From: Stenocarpella maydis
Lineage: Eukaryota > Ascomycota > Sordariomycetes > Diaporthales > Diaporthaceae
DNA: 64,000 nucleotides
Direction of reading: 5' to 3'
Assembly: GCA_002270565.1 (NCBI GenBank)
Contig: NQMI01000116.1
Span: forward strand, 79,214 to 143,213
Shown in pieces: positions 23,541-35,657 of the stretch. The translations under genes and the position numbers were made by a program. The notes beneath the pieces are model-generated. The model saw only the letters and a program-made list of their open reading frames with translations, was not told the origin of the DNA and searched no databases. Within the stretch, counting starts at the first letter, position 1, and each line of letters opens with the position of its first letter.

Positions 23541-23975
23541 ACTTGGTCCGATGTACCTGGGTGGTGATGCTGTACCTGGGTGGTGATGCTGTGCCTGATG
23601 GTGTGTACTGGATTCCTGCAAGGGGGCGCAAGAGCTTGTTGTGATAAAAGGTCCGGGTGATGCCGACAGTGTTTAGAGGAGGATTCAGAGTCGTCCCCCG
23701 AAATGACAGAAACCAGGGAAAAGGGGGCACACGCAGGATATTCTAAGCAAGTCACGAGGCCACGGCTATGTGTTGGAAGGGGCCCCCCGATACAAAGGCG
23801 CCAGTTATCGCAAAGAGCAAGCATGTCCTTCCTTGAGGCGCACCCCCGGATGATGCAAAAACGCGACTCCTCATCAGAAAATGTGCTGGATCGAATTATT
23901 GGGCGCTGCCCAGAGGCATAACCCTGGGGGATTCGCAAGGTGGGAACTAGAGGATTTATACGGGCATATCATCAT
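23541..23975. other. Leader and intergenic region with a tandem repeat
   Basis: Upstream flank of the WSC gene. It holds a perfect 19-bp direct repeat (listed separately) 12 bp before the start codon, and the 3' flank of the SH3-protein gene. Confidence 0.5.
23552..23589. repeat. Two perfect 19-bp tandem copies
   Basis: The unit TGTACCTGGGTGGTGATGC occurs at 23552-23570 and again at 23571-23589, immediately followed by a decayed third start (TGTGCCTGATG). It lies just upstream of the WSC-protein ATG. Confidence 0.85.
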
Positions 23976-26664
23976 CTACCTCTCGAGGATCGATCCTCGC
24001 GACGTGAGGCCAGAGACTCCCGAATCACCCCTCCGATGCCGCGATAATAACCGCGAGAGCAGCCCGGCCTTCCTCTCCCGGTCCACGTGACCAGATCTTT
24101 CGGATTCTGAACTTGCTTCCACAAGTGAGCCGGGCTCGATATGGGACCTGGGCAATATCCCCGTCTTCCCTTTCGAGTTTGTCCCGCTCCAGCACCAGTG
24201 CTCGTAGTGGGAATCTGCGTGTCCAACGTCCTGTCAGCCTGCCTCTCGGATTGATGAAACCAGATGCACATCCAGTGTAAGCCTCTGACAGGGGCATGGA
24301 CTCAACTTACAGCCAATATTTGTGATGACCTCTCTCTTGCTAAACGAGAGCCACCCGCCCGACATGTCCCGGGCTGAAAACTTCCACCTGGTGACTGCGC
24401 GCATGCTGCTCGATCCCTGCAATCGCACGTCGCTCTTCTTTGGCTCGTCCAGTTTAACAGCCTCCGCCGGGAACGCTGCGCACTGGTGATCTGACCTATA
24501 TATCTCGTAAGCCGAAGTTACTACAAGACCAAAGTCACTGTGAGGGATGTCGTACCACCCGAGACACCATTCTCCCTGATACCGATCAGGAAATCCTACG
24601 CCAAGTATCCTTGCGCCGGAAGCGAAACTGACAGCTTCTTGCCCGTCCGGTGGTCTCTTGATACTGCTTGTTGGTGCTGGCCTATGAGTCTGAATGGCAG
24701 CGGCCGTCGGCAGGGCCGCAAGGTCTCGTGTGATGGTTGCAAGGTGAGACTTCAGCGGGCCATTCGTAAAATGTAGGTCGTAATTGCTTACATATGGCCC
24801 AACATCGGCAGTTTCGACAGCCGTAAGCTCTGGGACGTGCGGCAATGGCCGGGTGTGCCGCGCGAGGTGTCTGAAAATCTGCTTCTGGCTGAAGAAGACC
24901 GTCGCATCGTTGGGATGGGTCGTACGCCCAACCCGGATGCAGAAAAGGCACCCGTAGACCTGGCCACCGACGTGTTTCGCTGGCAGGTGGCTCTTGGACA
25001 GGAACCGCAGGCGGAACCCGATCCGTGCTGATTTGAAGTTCTCGCTCGCTGAGCCCAGGATATCATACTGTGCCTCGCTATACTTGGGCGATCCTTCCGA
25101 GGTGTGACTAACGCTTATTATTGGCATCCTTTTCCACAGCCGCCCACTCAAGCTCAGATGAACACGACTTTCACTTGGCGACCTCTCTGAATCCCCCAGA
25201 AAGCCCCTGGGACTCAGTGAGCACGGGCTTGAGCACCGCCGCGGGTAGACACCGGGCTCACCTGCTTCTTTACCTTTCTGACCCCAAGGCCGCCTTGTAT
25301 TATGTCCATGGAGCCTTTGCAGAATCCCTTGAGACGGTAAAACGAGCTTTCTAGCTTTATGTCACGGTCATCCGGTACAGGCGGCGGCGGTTGGAGGGGA
25401 GCGGCATGCGCAGGGGGATCGTCTTCCACTGGAATCAAGCCATCAGGTGCATCCTGCCTAGAAATCACCGCCACATTCGAGCTACGACCGACTTCCAAGC
25501 TCGAGTAATCAGCGGCCGAACGCGAAAAGAGAGGTTGGACCTGCAGTGATTGCCTAGACATCTCGGAAGAAACCGAGTCCCTATCAGCGGATGAGACGGG
25601 GCTGGCAACTTCGACGTACGAGCCCCCCCCGCTGTGGTAATGTGAGATGGAACTCTTGCTGGAGACTACTGTGGAGCCTCCGATGGATGTTTGACTGTGG
25701 AGGCTGGGTGAAATTCCTGGAACCCGCTCTTTGCCTCTGTATTTGGCTGTTGCCGGGGCAAGTTCCAGTGGTGACCTCAGGTGGTCACTACCATGGTGAA
25801 TTATCGACCGCCGAGCAGGGCTCCGTGGTGGTATAGCAGGGAACGGCACGGTCGGCTGCCTTGCAGTTGGAGACAGATTGCGCTCAGGGTAGGCACCGGG
25901 CCTGGGAGAGAACCACGGGGACGACGCAGCAATTCCTGAATAATGGGAAGGCCGATCCAGTCCTTCCGTAGACGTGGAAACCGCGCACCGCCATAGGTCA
26001 CGGGCTGGATGAGGCGGAACGCCGTCATCGTCGGGGTAAGGGGGTAACTTTGTCGACACGTCTTCCAATGCCACATCCAACCTGCCCACATGGCGCATTG
26101 CGTCGTGTATTTGGCCGTCCGCTTCGGGTCCCTCAGGATACGGCAACGGTGGTTCTGCGTGCGGTGTAGTATTCTCAGCGGCAGGAGAGCCTATCTCATC
26201 TGCGAACTGAGGTGGTGATACTAGCTTGAGGCGAGTGAGAATATGAAGAATTCGCGGTGCAGTCTTCCGTGATAGCGCGTGCAGCTCTGAGAACCTGTCC
26301 GCGTCGAACCTGTCGGTCTCCACATAATCCTCAAAGTCATAGAGAAAATCGTTGAGCTCCTCCGTGAGTTCGGAAACGGGCCCTGTTGGATTGGTTAGCT
26401 TTGTGGGGGTTTTGTGTGAAGGCCAGGGTGTTTTATACCGTCGTCCATCAATAGATCCACAAAACTTGGGCCATACTCTTCGCAGTGTTCCCTGCATACT
26501 GGCTCTATTTTCCTGAGAGCTCGCTCCCCGTCTCTCACAAGTACACGGGCGGCTCTGAGCATTTCATCATCTCCGCTGGCCTCGGCATTTTTGATGGCGG
26601 CTTCCCCATGAGCCACAATGTCTCTGAAAGGAGCTAGAAGCAAATCGTCTACAGTTTTATTCAT
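23976..26664 (-). CDS. Fungal SH3-domain protein, function unknown
   Basis: Conserved fungal protein type with an N-terminal helical region, a disordered middle and C-terminal zinc-finger and SH3-like parts. Supported exons: 26439-26664 (MNKTVDDLLLAPF...), then from 26382 to about 25262, then about 25184 (or 25067) to 24311, then 23976-24214. Intron 1 is clear (GTATAA, GCTAACC, AACAG). The last intron is also clear: GGC T|GTAAGT joins ACGCAG|AT and gives YSHYEHWCWSGTNSKGKTG, an SH3 core. The middle exons hold Ser/Pro-rich sequence, a C2H2-like GCLFCIRVGRTTHPND...HLARHTRP, and GARILGVGF...GEWCLGWYD. The junction near 25.07-25.26 kb is unresolved, and a further small intron near 24.5 kb (GTAGTAAC) is possible. 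Partners are unknown. Confidence 0.7.
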
Positions 26665-27538
26665 AGTGTGACCTCGGACTGCTCATGTGGGAAGAGTAGG
26701 TTCCGCTGTCGACATTTGCAGTAGGCGATAGTTCGTACGTTTTGAGAAGTCTCGTGTGAGACTGGACGCGTAGTCAGAAGCGGTTGCTGTAGTATGCTGC
26801 TGATGAGGCTGTGTCTGTGTCATCAATAAGTTAGTCGGCGTAGTCGAAGAGTTCCCGCAGGACGGAATATGATGGAGCAGCCCGCGGGCATTCCACGTCA
26901 AAGGTGTAAGTGGAACGTGCCGGCGAGGTGCAGAGCCATAAATGCTACCGTGGAAGATCCAAAACCCGAGGCCTGTAGCAAATACTTTATCGTAGCGCAA
27001 GGCTCTATCACTAAGGTTGCAATGAGGTCTGTGAGGCACGAATTGAGTCTGTACTGGGTGGTGTCGTAGGTATATTCAGCCTCCAGAGCCCGGTCTAGTC
27101 AACAGGCGCAGCTGGGTCTAAACCCGCCCCCGTGAGTGCTCAGCCCCCGCAAGGCAGAACACACTGTCGAGATCTGCTTGCTGCTCAAGGTCCACATCAG
27201 GCACTAGTTTGCACTCCTTACCCAATTAAACTCGATTCGGGGCTTATCCAGGAAAGGTCAACCGTCAAGCCCGCTTGGCAAAATAAGATGTGAGCCTCGC
27301 TCTCTGCCTTCCGGCCGCCAAAGCTTGAGGCGTCGTCGTGGTAATGCCTTTTCCTGGAGGGATTAACGCCTGGTTTCAGTGAATTAGGCGTTCCTCCTAG
27401 AGGATGCTGAATGATTCCACAGCCCCAAACGCCTAACAGCACGAACGACTAAGATGAGACACACCCACTTCCTTGCGCAATCGATATACCCTTGGGAGTG
27501 CCACTGACCGAAACCATCCACTGGCGGCTTCTCGTTGC
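26665..27538. other. Intergenic between SH3-protein and Ist2-like genes
   Basis: 5' flank of the SH3-protein gene and 3' flank of the Ist2-like gene. One open frame (26683-27039, minus strand) has no splice partner or family features and is probably leader sequence. Confidence 0.45.
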
Positions 27539-30008
27539 TCATTGTGCCTTTGTCTTGTTTACAGCCGCAATCTCGGAGATCAACCCTCGTCCAGCCTGGA
27601 TAGTCTCAGCTGCACCTCGCTGGCGCTGCCAGAAAAGCTGCTCGAGTGACCCCGAGCCGGACACCGAAGCCCTGCGGGCCTGTTCCTCGAGGGCCTCGCG
27701 GGTGATCTTTTCCCCTGCGCCCAAGTTCGCTGCAGCTGCACCTTCGGCAAAATCCTCGCCCAGTGTCTCCTGGAGGTGAAGCTTGCGCATTGCAAATCGC
27801 TCAGCACGCTCCTTTTGCAGCCCGGGGCTGTCCAAGCTGCCGATTACGTAGCGGACAACAAACTGGACGACCAGATACACATGCTCGGCAAACAGGATGC
27901 TGAGAAGCAATGCCCAGCCTGTGACGTTGGATGGAACACCGTCGGGGCCGTATGGGTCCTTGTTGAACAAATAGACAATTGCGGCGCTAGTCAAACTCCC
28001 AAGCCATGACAGGAAGCCTAGCGAGGTTAACCAAGGACCGATGGAATCAGATCTCCAGGGGACCGGTCTCTGGCTGCCGATAGCAATCTTCATTGCATCA
28101 GATCGAGCCTCGACCCAGTTGTTGACGAGGAAAGAGCATGCAGTCAGGGGCCATATGACGGAAAACAATGACAAATACCCTGTATCTGGTCAGTCCTTGG
28201 TGATCGAAAACGAAAAAGGATGTGGCACATACCAAATTGAACTACCATCTCGCGATAATCAACTGTCACGTCATACTTGTCAAGCTCAGCCTCGTTTCGA
28301 ACGCGCTCGAGGAATGCTGCTTCTTCCTCGGGGTCCTCATGTTTGGGGGTACCATTTTTGGCGGTCTGCACTTCCTTGACCGCCTTGAAGACCTTGCGCT
28401 TTATCAAGGGAACCACGGTCTCCAGGAGGAGGTTGACAACCTGCGCCGTCACGGTGAAATAAATGATCTGCTTCTTGAGGCGATCTGGGTTGATCTCGAA
28501 GGCCTTGGTCTCCACTTTGCCATCGCTCGTCAAGTTTTGGGCGGCGGTAACGTGGAGGACGTCGAGGTAAGGTACGAGGATTTTGCCGAAGGGGACGTAG
28601 ACAAATGCCGTCAGGATGATGGGTAGGTAAGATACAATGAAGTTGATGACAAATATCTTCTGCACAAATGCAGCTTGGTATGCTGGACGTGACATTAGCG
28701 TCCCCCATTTCCTGAGCGAGAGCAACTTGAGAGCTCACAATCATGTGTCTCGTAATTCTCTAGGTGGGTCAGTTTCTCCGCGAGGTTCGTGAGAATGGTA
28801 GTCAGAGCGGGCATGAAGACAGACAAAAGGAGAGTAGGCAAGAACACCTGTCACGCGTCAGCTCAAGATACATGAATGCAGGCCGTGTTGGGTGCCTACA
28901 AGGTACTGCTTGAAGGGGCCGTTGTAGACCTCCGAGATGAATATCTCGATCGAGAAGCAGGAAACGATGAGACTGCCAAGGACAAGCAAGCAGGCTATGG
29001 CGAAAGGAAGCTGTAGCAGCTGGCGCTGGAGCCTCTTGAACGGGGAGTAGACCTTGATGATCTCGCCGGTGACAGGATCTTGGGCCTCGCGTTCGAACTG
29101 GAACTGCGTTCGAGGATGCTGGATACGAGAGACGCCCCGGACGCCCCACTGCACAGCGAGGTCGACCTCCTTTTTCTTCCAGTACTCGAAGAACACCACA
29201 GACCACAAGCAGTTCACGGCGGCGTAGAACCACGAGAACTGGCCTAGGATGAGCCAAGCGCCGAAACCGAAGGAAGCAGGGAAGATGAGGAAGGAGAAGT
29301 AGGTCTGCAAGAAGGCAAAGTAAAATGCAATCTGCTCTCCGAACTTGTCGCGTATCTGGTTGATGTCGTCCTCCTCGATGAGGTACTTGGTGCTCAACTT
29401 CTTGATCCACTGTCGGTTGAATGCGTGGTTGTGCAGTGGAAAGACTGACTTGACGCATTTCCACTGGCCGGTCCCGGGCGTGACGCCGGCCCCGCCCTCG
29501 TTCCGCGGCTTCGTGATCAAGAGGTAAACGAGCCTTAGTTTTTCGGCCTCGGAAACCGGCTCCTCCTGGAAGTAGGACGCGAGGTCCTTGCTGGGCGCTG
29601 AAGTGCGAACACCGTACAGCCAGTCCTGGACTCTGTATCGGTACGCATGTTGCTTGAGCAAGTTCTCGGAGGCGACCTTGACGAAGATCAGGACAGATGA
29701 GTCGGCTCCGCGGCGGACTTCAGTGGCGAGTCCCACGCTGGATAGCCCCTCGATGAGTTGTACGAAGGCAGCCTCTGACTTCGCGGAATCTGTCATGTGT
29801 TAACGGCAGCTCATAAACTCCGCTGTCGGCCGATGGACTTGAAGCTTACCCTCGGACGGGATGTGATAGTCAATCACGTAGTCAACACTGCAAACTGTTA
29901 GATGATACAGACTTGTGAGGTCCCAAGGCTGCTAACTGACTTGAAGTTGGTGTTGAACTCGGGTCGATCTGCATGGTCCGATCTATACAAGCTCCGCAAG
30001 GTTGCCAT
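27539..30008 (-). CDS. Ist2/TMEM16 (anoctamin) family membrane protein
   Basis: In yeast, Ist2 tethers the cortical ER to the plasma membrane and affects salt tolerance and lipid exchange; animal relatives are scramblases or ion channels. Six exons: 29941-30008, 29850-29887, 28900-29789, 28739-28847, 28233-28682 and 27539-28179, together about 731 aa with all phases consistent. The start MATLRSLYRSDHADRPEFN is followed by a soluble N-terminal domain (NVDYVIDYHIPSE). Family signatures: FGEQIAFYFAFLQTYFSFL, FFEYWKKKEVDLAVQWGVRG, HPRTQFQFERE, LENYETHDSYQAAFVQKIFV, REMVVQFGYLSLFSVIWPL and NNWVEARSDAMKI, separated by many hydrophobic segments. The C-terminal tail after GSLDSPGL is charged and helical, shorter than the long cortical-sorting tail of yeast Ist2. 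Scramblase or tether activity is inference. Confidence 0.9.
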
Positions 30009-31668
30009 ACTGCCGGATGGTGGATGCTGCAGGGCTGCGGAACATGCAGAGGACGTGGGAAGTGTATGCAGTCGAGGCTTGGTAGGATTCTCAGAAGGGA
30101 ATCGATATACTGTGGTTATGTAGGAGAGGCTGAGGGGTTGGAGAAGGGTGGTGACGATGCCAGAATCAGGGCTCGCCAACACCATACACGTCATGGCGCC
30201 CGAGAGCTCATATCCTTGCTTTGTGAGCTGTATACTAAGTACGGAGTACTATGACTTTGCATAGCATGGCCCGTATGCGCGTATTCGGTGTACCATTACT
30301 AGCCAGCCGGTTGGGGACTATTCCTGATCCGTGCCTCACCTAGGGGAGCGATCCCTGTCCAAACCTACTGCACACTGATATCTTGAATATATGGAGTACT
30401 AGTCAGCAGCGTAGATGGCTTGTGAAGAACCAGGTTTGGTACCACAATATCAGATTCGGTGCTCGGACAGTCTGGAGGACATGCAAACCATTCAGCCAGT
30501 TTCTCCTGGCAGATTTTGCCCAGGCGGTTTCTCAATTGCAAGTGCATTGTCACAGAGTCAGCAAAGTCGGTCAGCACACCCGAGCAGACATGCAGCTCGA
30601 GACTCATTGCCCTCGACACTTAAGTCTCGCCCGTCCACCCACAGGAACGGAGAGTAAACCAGTACATCGCCCATCCAACACTCATAATACTATACCTGAG
30701 ACACACTGGTGATACTCTCCTTATTCGCCATGGTACGATGGTGTACCGGTGTGTGCAACTCCGTCTCCCCAGGTGCGAACCTCTGCATCCACATCTGAAG
30801 CCTGACTGTCATCCTCGTACCCAAGTCCCTTTGGACCTTGGACAGCATGCAGCTTTTCGTCCGGGGTTTACCAGCTCTGATCCCGTCCGTGCTGCAAAAG
30901 ACGTTGATCAGATTACCAATGTCTCATTCAAGCTGCACATCTTTGTCCATGCAGCCCATGGCAGCCGAATGGGTGAAACTGCTGAGGCCAATGTTCCCAA
31001 GGCCCACGGCGTTCTGAGCTTAGATACGCCTAAACCATGATGGTGAAAGACGGCTTGGCTTAACTCTAGTCTGAAAACAGCATGCCTGGCCAGGTTGTAG
31101 TTGGCGTATGCGTGCATGTTCAGCGGGGACAGGGGCTGGATCAGCGTCCTGTCATGGTTGCGTTTGCCCTTGAATGGCGACCAAAGCCATTATTACTGAG
31201 GTTTCCTAGGTGTGAGGTCTACCTACTGTGCAGCGATGACACGATGAAACCCTCCGTGGCTGAAGCCTGCCTCTGCCGGCCGCATCTTGGTGGCCACCGG
31301 TCGGGACCCTTTTTTGGGGTCCCGAGAGGGCTGGGGCAAGCCTGGACTGTCAGTGGCTGACTGGCAGCAATAGATCGCCGCAGCACAGGCAGTCATGCGG
31401 CCGGCCCCATGACCATGACGTCCAAGGCCGTTCCCACTTCAAGATAGCCGCCGTTAGTTAGCTGGGGGACCCCCCCCGGTGCTCACCATCTCGTCCACCC
31501 TCACGAAACACCACTCGAACTTCCTTTCCCAATCACGACATCCACCGAACTATCATCGCTCCTTCGGTGTCCTGCGCGATATTCAATCAGCCTCTCACCA
31601 CAACCAAGCAGGCACCGAGCATCGAACCTAGCGACCCATATCTCCCTCGCTAAACAACGGCCTTCGCC
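30009..31668. other. 1.66-kb divergent intergenic region
   Basis: Lies between the divergent Ist2-like and NPC2-like genes. It includes a GTACGGAGTAC motif at about 30239-30249. Open frames (such as 30738-31040) have no splice context or recognisable domains. Nothing else was seen. Confidence 0.5.
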
Positions 31669-32348
31669 ATGAGGCTGTCCGCGGCGCTTGTCGCCGTCTC
31701 CGCCGCCGTCGCCCATGCCGGCTTCGGGCTCAGCTTTGGAGGCAACCAGGTCACCGTGAATGAGGATCTCAAGATCCCCGGCGACTCGCCCCTCGAGCTG
31801 TGCCCCAAGCCACACGACAAGGACGTCGTCACCATCAAAAAGGTCGACCTGCTACCAAACCCCCCAAAGGCGTACGTGCACTCATCCAACCCCCGACGGC
31901 CCATACGGACACACAGACAACCGGGAGCTACTGGCTAACAACGGTTGCCTCCCGTGATACAGTGGAAATGAGCTCGTCATCAAGGCCTCGGGTTCAGTCT
32001 CCGAGCCCATCGAGGAGGGCGCCTACGTCGCCCTGCAAGTCAAGTACGGCCTGATCCGTCTTATCAGCACCAAGGCCGACCTCTGCGAGCAGGTCAAGAA
32101 CGTCGATCTCGAGTGCCCAATTGACTCTGGCGACCTGACCCTGACCAAGACTGTCGAGCTGCCCAAGGAGATCCCCAACGTGAGCACACCACTGCCCTTG
32201 GCATCTGGTCATGACATTCAGCTAATCATCGCGCCAGGGAAAATACACCGTTCTCGCCGATGTCTTCACCAAAGACGACAAGCCCATTACTTGCCTGACC
32301 GCCACCGTCGTCTTCAGCTCCGGCAAGGCTGTTGAGATCGAGCTGTAG
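31669..32348 (+). CDS. NPC2-like ML-domain lipid transfer protein
   Basis: Small vacuolar/secretory sterol or phosphatidylglycerol/phosphatidylinositol transfer protein. Exons 31669-31871, 31963-32179 and 32238-32348 total 177 codons (176 aa). Donors GTACGT and GTGAGC; branch sites GGCTAAC and GCTAATC. The signal peptide MRLSAALVAVSAAVAHA precedes GFGLSFGG. The ML fold follows: SPLELCPKPHDKDVVTIKKV, GNELVIKASGSVSEPIEEGA, LCEQVKNVDLECPIDSGDL, EIPNGKYTVLADVFTKDD and ITCLTATVVF, with the paired cysteines expected for the disulfides. The single domain and length match the family. It converges on V-ATPase subunit F. Confidence 0.93.
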
Positions 32349-32876
32349 GGCCGGCTACTAATGCACTACGCGTTGATCCCTTTGGAGAACGTGAATATAT
32401 GATAGCAATTTCGCAGCAGAAGGAATGGAGAACGCCAAGATCCGGGGATTGCTTTTGCCTACCGTGAAACATATTGGGTTGGCGTTCTTGTTGCGTTTCC
32501 TAATACCACGGGCCGTGAACGTTGTGGCCTGTTTTGATCTATCCTTGTAGTTCCTTTTCGGGTGAGGAAGGCGCATGCCAAACAGAGTGTCATAGTGCTA
32601 GCACAAATATCAAGAATATTGAGGTCAACAAACCAATGAGATTGCTTATATGCGCTTAGTATCTGCACCCACCGCGTGAGACATTCCTCCTAGGTCTCAA
32701 CGAGCCACCAACGCCCTCATCAATAGAAGGCGAGAATGCTACGCCTCTTGAGATACCCATGTTGTAGCCATAGCCAGCCGAGCCCAGCTGCTTTCGGGGT
32801 TCACCTGCTAGCCTCTTCCTGGATATCCCTCCTACGCTGGCAAGAGTTCGCTTCGAACTGCCCCAATACCACACAT
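32349..32876. other. Convergent 3' flanks
   Basis: 528 bp between the stop codons of the NPC2-like gene and V-ATPase subunit F. No additional feature recognised. Confidence 0.5.
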
Positions 32877-33412
32877 TTATTCCCCAAACAGCCGACGCAC
32901 CCTCCTCAAAACGCTGTCCTTCTCAGGGTCGTAAGGGTGGTCTTTGCTCGGTATTTCCAGGATGGTTGGGAAGGCGGCGGTGTAGGTGTCGATGCGGTGG
33001 CGTATGCGGTCAGCAATCTGGAGTTGAAGAGAGCGTTAGGCACGTATACCATCTCTGGGGCGGAAAAAGGTGACTTGCGTGTTGGTTTATCAGGATAATG
33101 CCAATGTCCTTGCGCTCGATGAGCTTGTCGAAACTAGACTCGATGATGGCATTGTCGGTCTTGCTGTCCACCACCAGGAAGTTCTTCTGGGGATCCGCAC
33201 CGGTCGTCACATGCTGTCTGATATGTCAGGTCCTACTTCGTGCCGCATCGCCACGGGAACGTACACCTATGCCGGCGAGGAGCAGACCGGTTACGGAGTC
33301 CTAGGAGTCGGTCAGCGCAATGAAGGCAATACAGCAAGCGGCCATTAGTTAGCAGTACCTCGTCGCCTATTACGGCAAGAAATTGCCTGTCCCTGTAGTC
33401 TGCCTGTGCCAT
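32877..33412 (-). CDS. V-type ATPase subunit F (Vma7)
   Basis: Subunit F of the V1 sector, part of the central rotor shaft of the vacuolar proton pump. Exons 33359-33412, 33265-33300, 33079-33213 and 32877-33017 give 121 aa, the family size. The protein reads [89 protein letters not shown] and ends RRVRRLFGE. Intron 3 starts with GC (CAACAC|GCAAGT) and ends CTCCAG. Without splicing there the conserved NQHIADRIR is lost, so the GC-AG intron is well supported. It is divergent from the Nur1-like gene with 638 bp between starts. Confidence 0.93.
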
Positions 33413-34050
33413 GTTGCTCGTTTCTGTCTCGAGAGAAGCACGGTTGGAGATTGAGACAAGCTTGTCGATGTTCCGCCTGCTCACCCAAGGTTTGGGGGGG
33501 CACTGAACCTAAGGTACCTACCTACCTACCTAGGTACCTAGGTTATGACGCTGCCCGGGGCTACCAGGTCCCTAGTGCATCCATCGATGCCTGCCGCCCG
33601 CTAAATTTGGCAACCCCAGGGCACCTGTCTTTTGTTCCACTTTCCACTGCCGCAAGCGGTGAGAGCTCTTTTTCTTTTTTGTTCTCGAAGCTTTAAGTGA
33701 TGGCTCTCGGTAATACATAAGGTTACCCTGTAAAGCTATACTGCAATCCTGAGGAATGTTGCCCCGCGGGTGAAGGTCCCACCGTTGGTCATTCCACTGC
33801 ATCTTGCTCGTCTCAAGACGGCACACTATAGCACACTGTCTTTTAGTGGGGCCTGCCTCTTCGATCCCCCACACGTTGCCCGAGCGCTATGTCAACAAGT
33901 CCCATCTCTCCTTCGCAAAAATAGCACCAAAGACCAGCGCCCAGCAACCAGAACGAGCACCCAGCGTCCAGCCACGGGTAGCGCGTGCGCGTGCGACTCG
34001 GCCAACATCTATGCGACCATCAAGAAGTCACTATCGAACCCATCGCAGCG
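33413..34050. promoter_or_regulatory. Bidirectional promoter region Vma7 / Nur1-like
   Basis: Contains a run of TACC/CTAGG units at about 33513-33543 (GGTACCTACCTACCTACCTA then TAGGTACCTAGG), related to the GGTACCTAGGTACC palindromes elsewhere in the window, and a T-rich tract at about 33667-33681. Confidence 0.5.
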
Positions 34051-35657
34051 ATGCCTCCCCATAAACGCCTCGTCCGTCGCGCCCCCCTCCGGGACCGCAT
34101 CAGGGCGTACTTCGACCCGTGGGACTTCCTCCTCTGGCTGTCTGAAGAGATCGAGACGAGGAACTTCGGCTCCAAGTCCCTGGGCACGCAGCTCGGCCTA
34201 GCCTTCAACTTTCTCTTCATACTCACGCGTGTATATGGGTCCTCTTCATCAGGCGGCGACGTCGATGACATCTTCAGTGATTCGGACTCTGCGGGCTCGA
34301 CAGGGTGGCTAGCCTATTTCGTGAGTTCCACCACCCACACTCGTATGCTTCTGACGTCGCCATACTGACCTTTTTGGGGGGTCATTAGGCATATTCTCTC
34401 ATGTGGAATCTCGTTGCTTTCTCAGTATGGAACCTCTGGTTTGCGTTCTCGCGATTCCGAGCATACAGATTCTTCGAGGCCGACGTCGAAAAGCCACTCA
34501 ACACACCCTCCGCGCATCGCGTAAGAGTACAATCCTCGCCATTCTCATCCCCCTTGCGGATTCTGAGCGATCTCGCCGGCGGTAGCGCCGAGTCTCGTGC
34601 CCACCCTGACAGGACCAGAGACGTGTGGGAGCTTCGAATGTGGGATCCGATGCCAGCATCCTTGCAGCTGGTCTGTCTATTCAGCCCCTTGCATGTGCTG
34701 ATATACATGATGGCCCTTCCGTTGACGCCCCTCGACCCCCGGCCCAGTGTGACAGTATTCAAGGTCCTTGTCGAGCAGGCCGCAATCTCTGGCCTCCTAC
34801 TGGTCATGGAGTCTGCTTTCAGCCAACAGAGGAAAGACTCTGAGCTCGTGAAAGCGGAGGTGTTGAAAGAATATGACAACAAATTTGTTCACCCACGTCT
34901 CACCCCCCCGGTGGTCCGGGACGTGGGTACTCAGGTTGGAGAGGATGAGGATGGAAATGAATGGGAAGACATTCAGACCGGGACGCCGACAACCCTGGTT
35001 CGACGCCAATTCCAGACACACCCGAATCAAAACTATGCCAAGCATTTTGATCCCGACGGCTCGGGCTACGCACCTCCCACCCGCTCACGGAGCCCTGCAG
35101 TATTTACTCCCCTCAACAATAGGCCTAGACAACCTGACTTATTCCCAACCGGACTCAAGTCACGCCCATCGCCGCTACGGCATGGCATGGCGGCGTCCAG
35201 GACGCCAGGGCTCTCACCGGAGAGGTCTACCACAACGACCAACTCGGGTACTAACACTGGGACACCGTACGGGGGTACCAACCCAGGTACTAATACTGCG
35301 GCACCTTATGGGAGTACGCCTTACGGAGGCACACCCTACGGAGGCAGTCTGGGTGTGTACGGTCACGCAGAGTCACCTCTGAAGAAAGCAGCCAGCATTG
35401 CCGATATCCGAGGAGGCGGCGCCAACCTTTTCTCATCCCCCAAAAACTCCCGGGAGCTGGCTGCCCTGGAGCAGAAGGACCAGGCTGAGAGGATGATCCG
35501 GAGGAGCAGCCCTCTTAAAGAGCACCGCCCCAGCGGCTTGGCCTCGCACAGGCAGCTTGACGGGCAGGTGGGCGAGGAGCCCGAGTCAAGCCCCAACCCT
35601 TTCGCCAATATGGGACGACACCGCAGCCGCTTCGAGAGGTTCCCCTCTAGGTGGTAG
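34051..35657 (+). CDS. Nur1/Mug154-like nuclear rim protein (DUF2418)
   Basis: Predicted inner nuclear membrane protein; Nur1 in yeast helps tether rDNA to the nuclear rim. Exons 34051-34320 and 34389-35657 (donor GTGAGT, acceptor ATTAG) give 512 aa. The N-terminal signature DPWDFLLWLSEEIETRNFGS precedes a hydrophobic segment LGLAFNFLFILTRVYG. More membrane segments (SLMWNLVAFSVWNLWFAF; LVCLFSPLHVLIYMMALPL; VLVEQAAISGLLLVMESAF) lie in the first 280 residues. The C-terminal 250 residues are basic, Ser/Pro-rich and probably disordered, with short Gly-Thr-Pro-Tyr-Gly repeats around residues 390-430 and several SPLK/SPER motifs that look like CDK sites. The family call rests on the N-terminal signature plus topology. 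Confidence 0.78.

Noticed and set aside
30738..31040. 100-codon plus-strand frame in the 1.66-kb intergenic region
   Set aside because: No splice partners, no codon bias and no recognisable motif.
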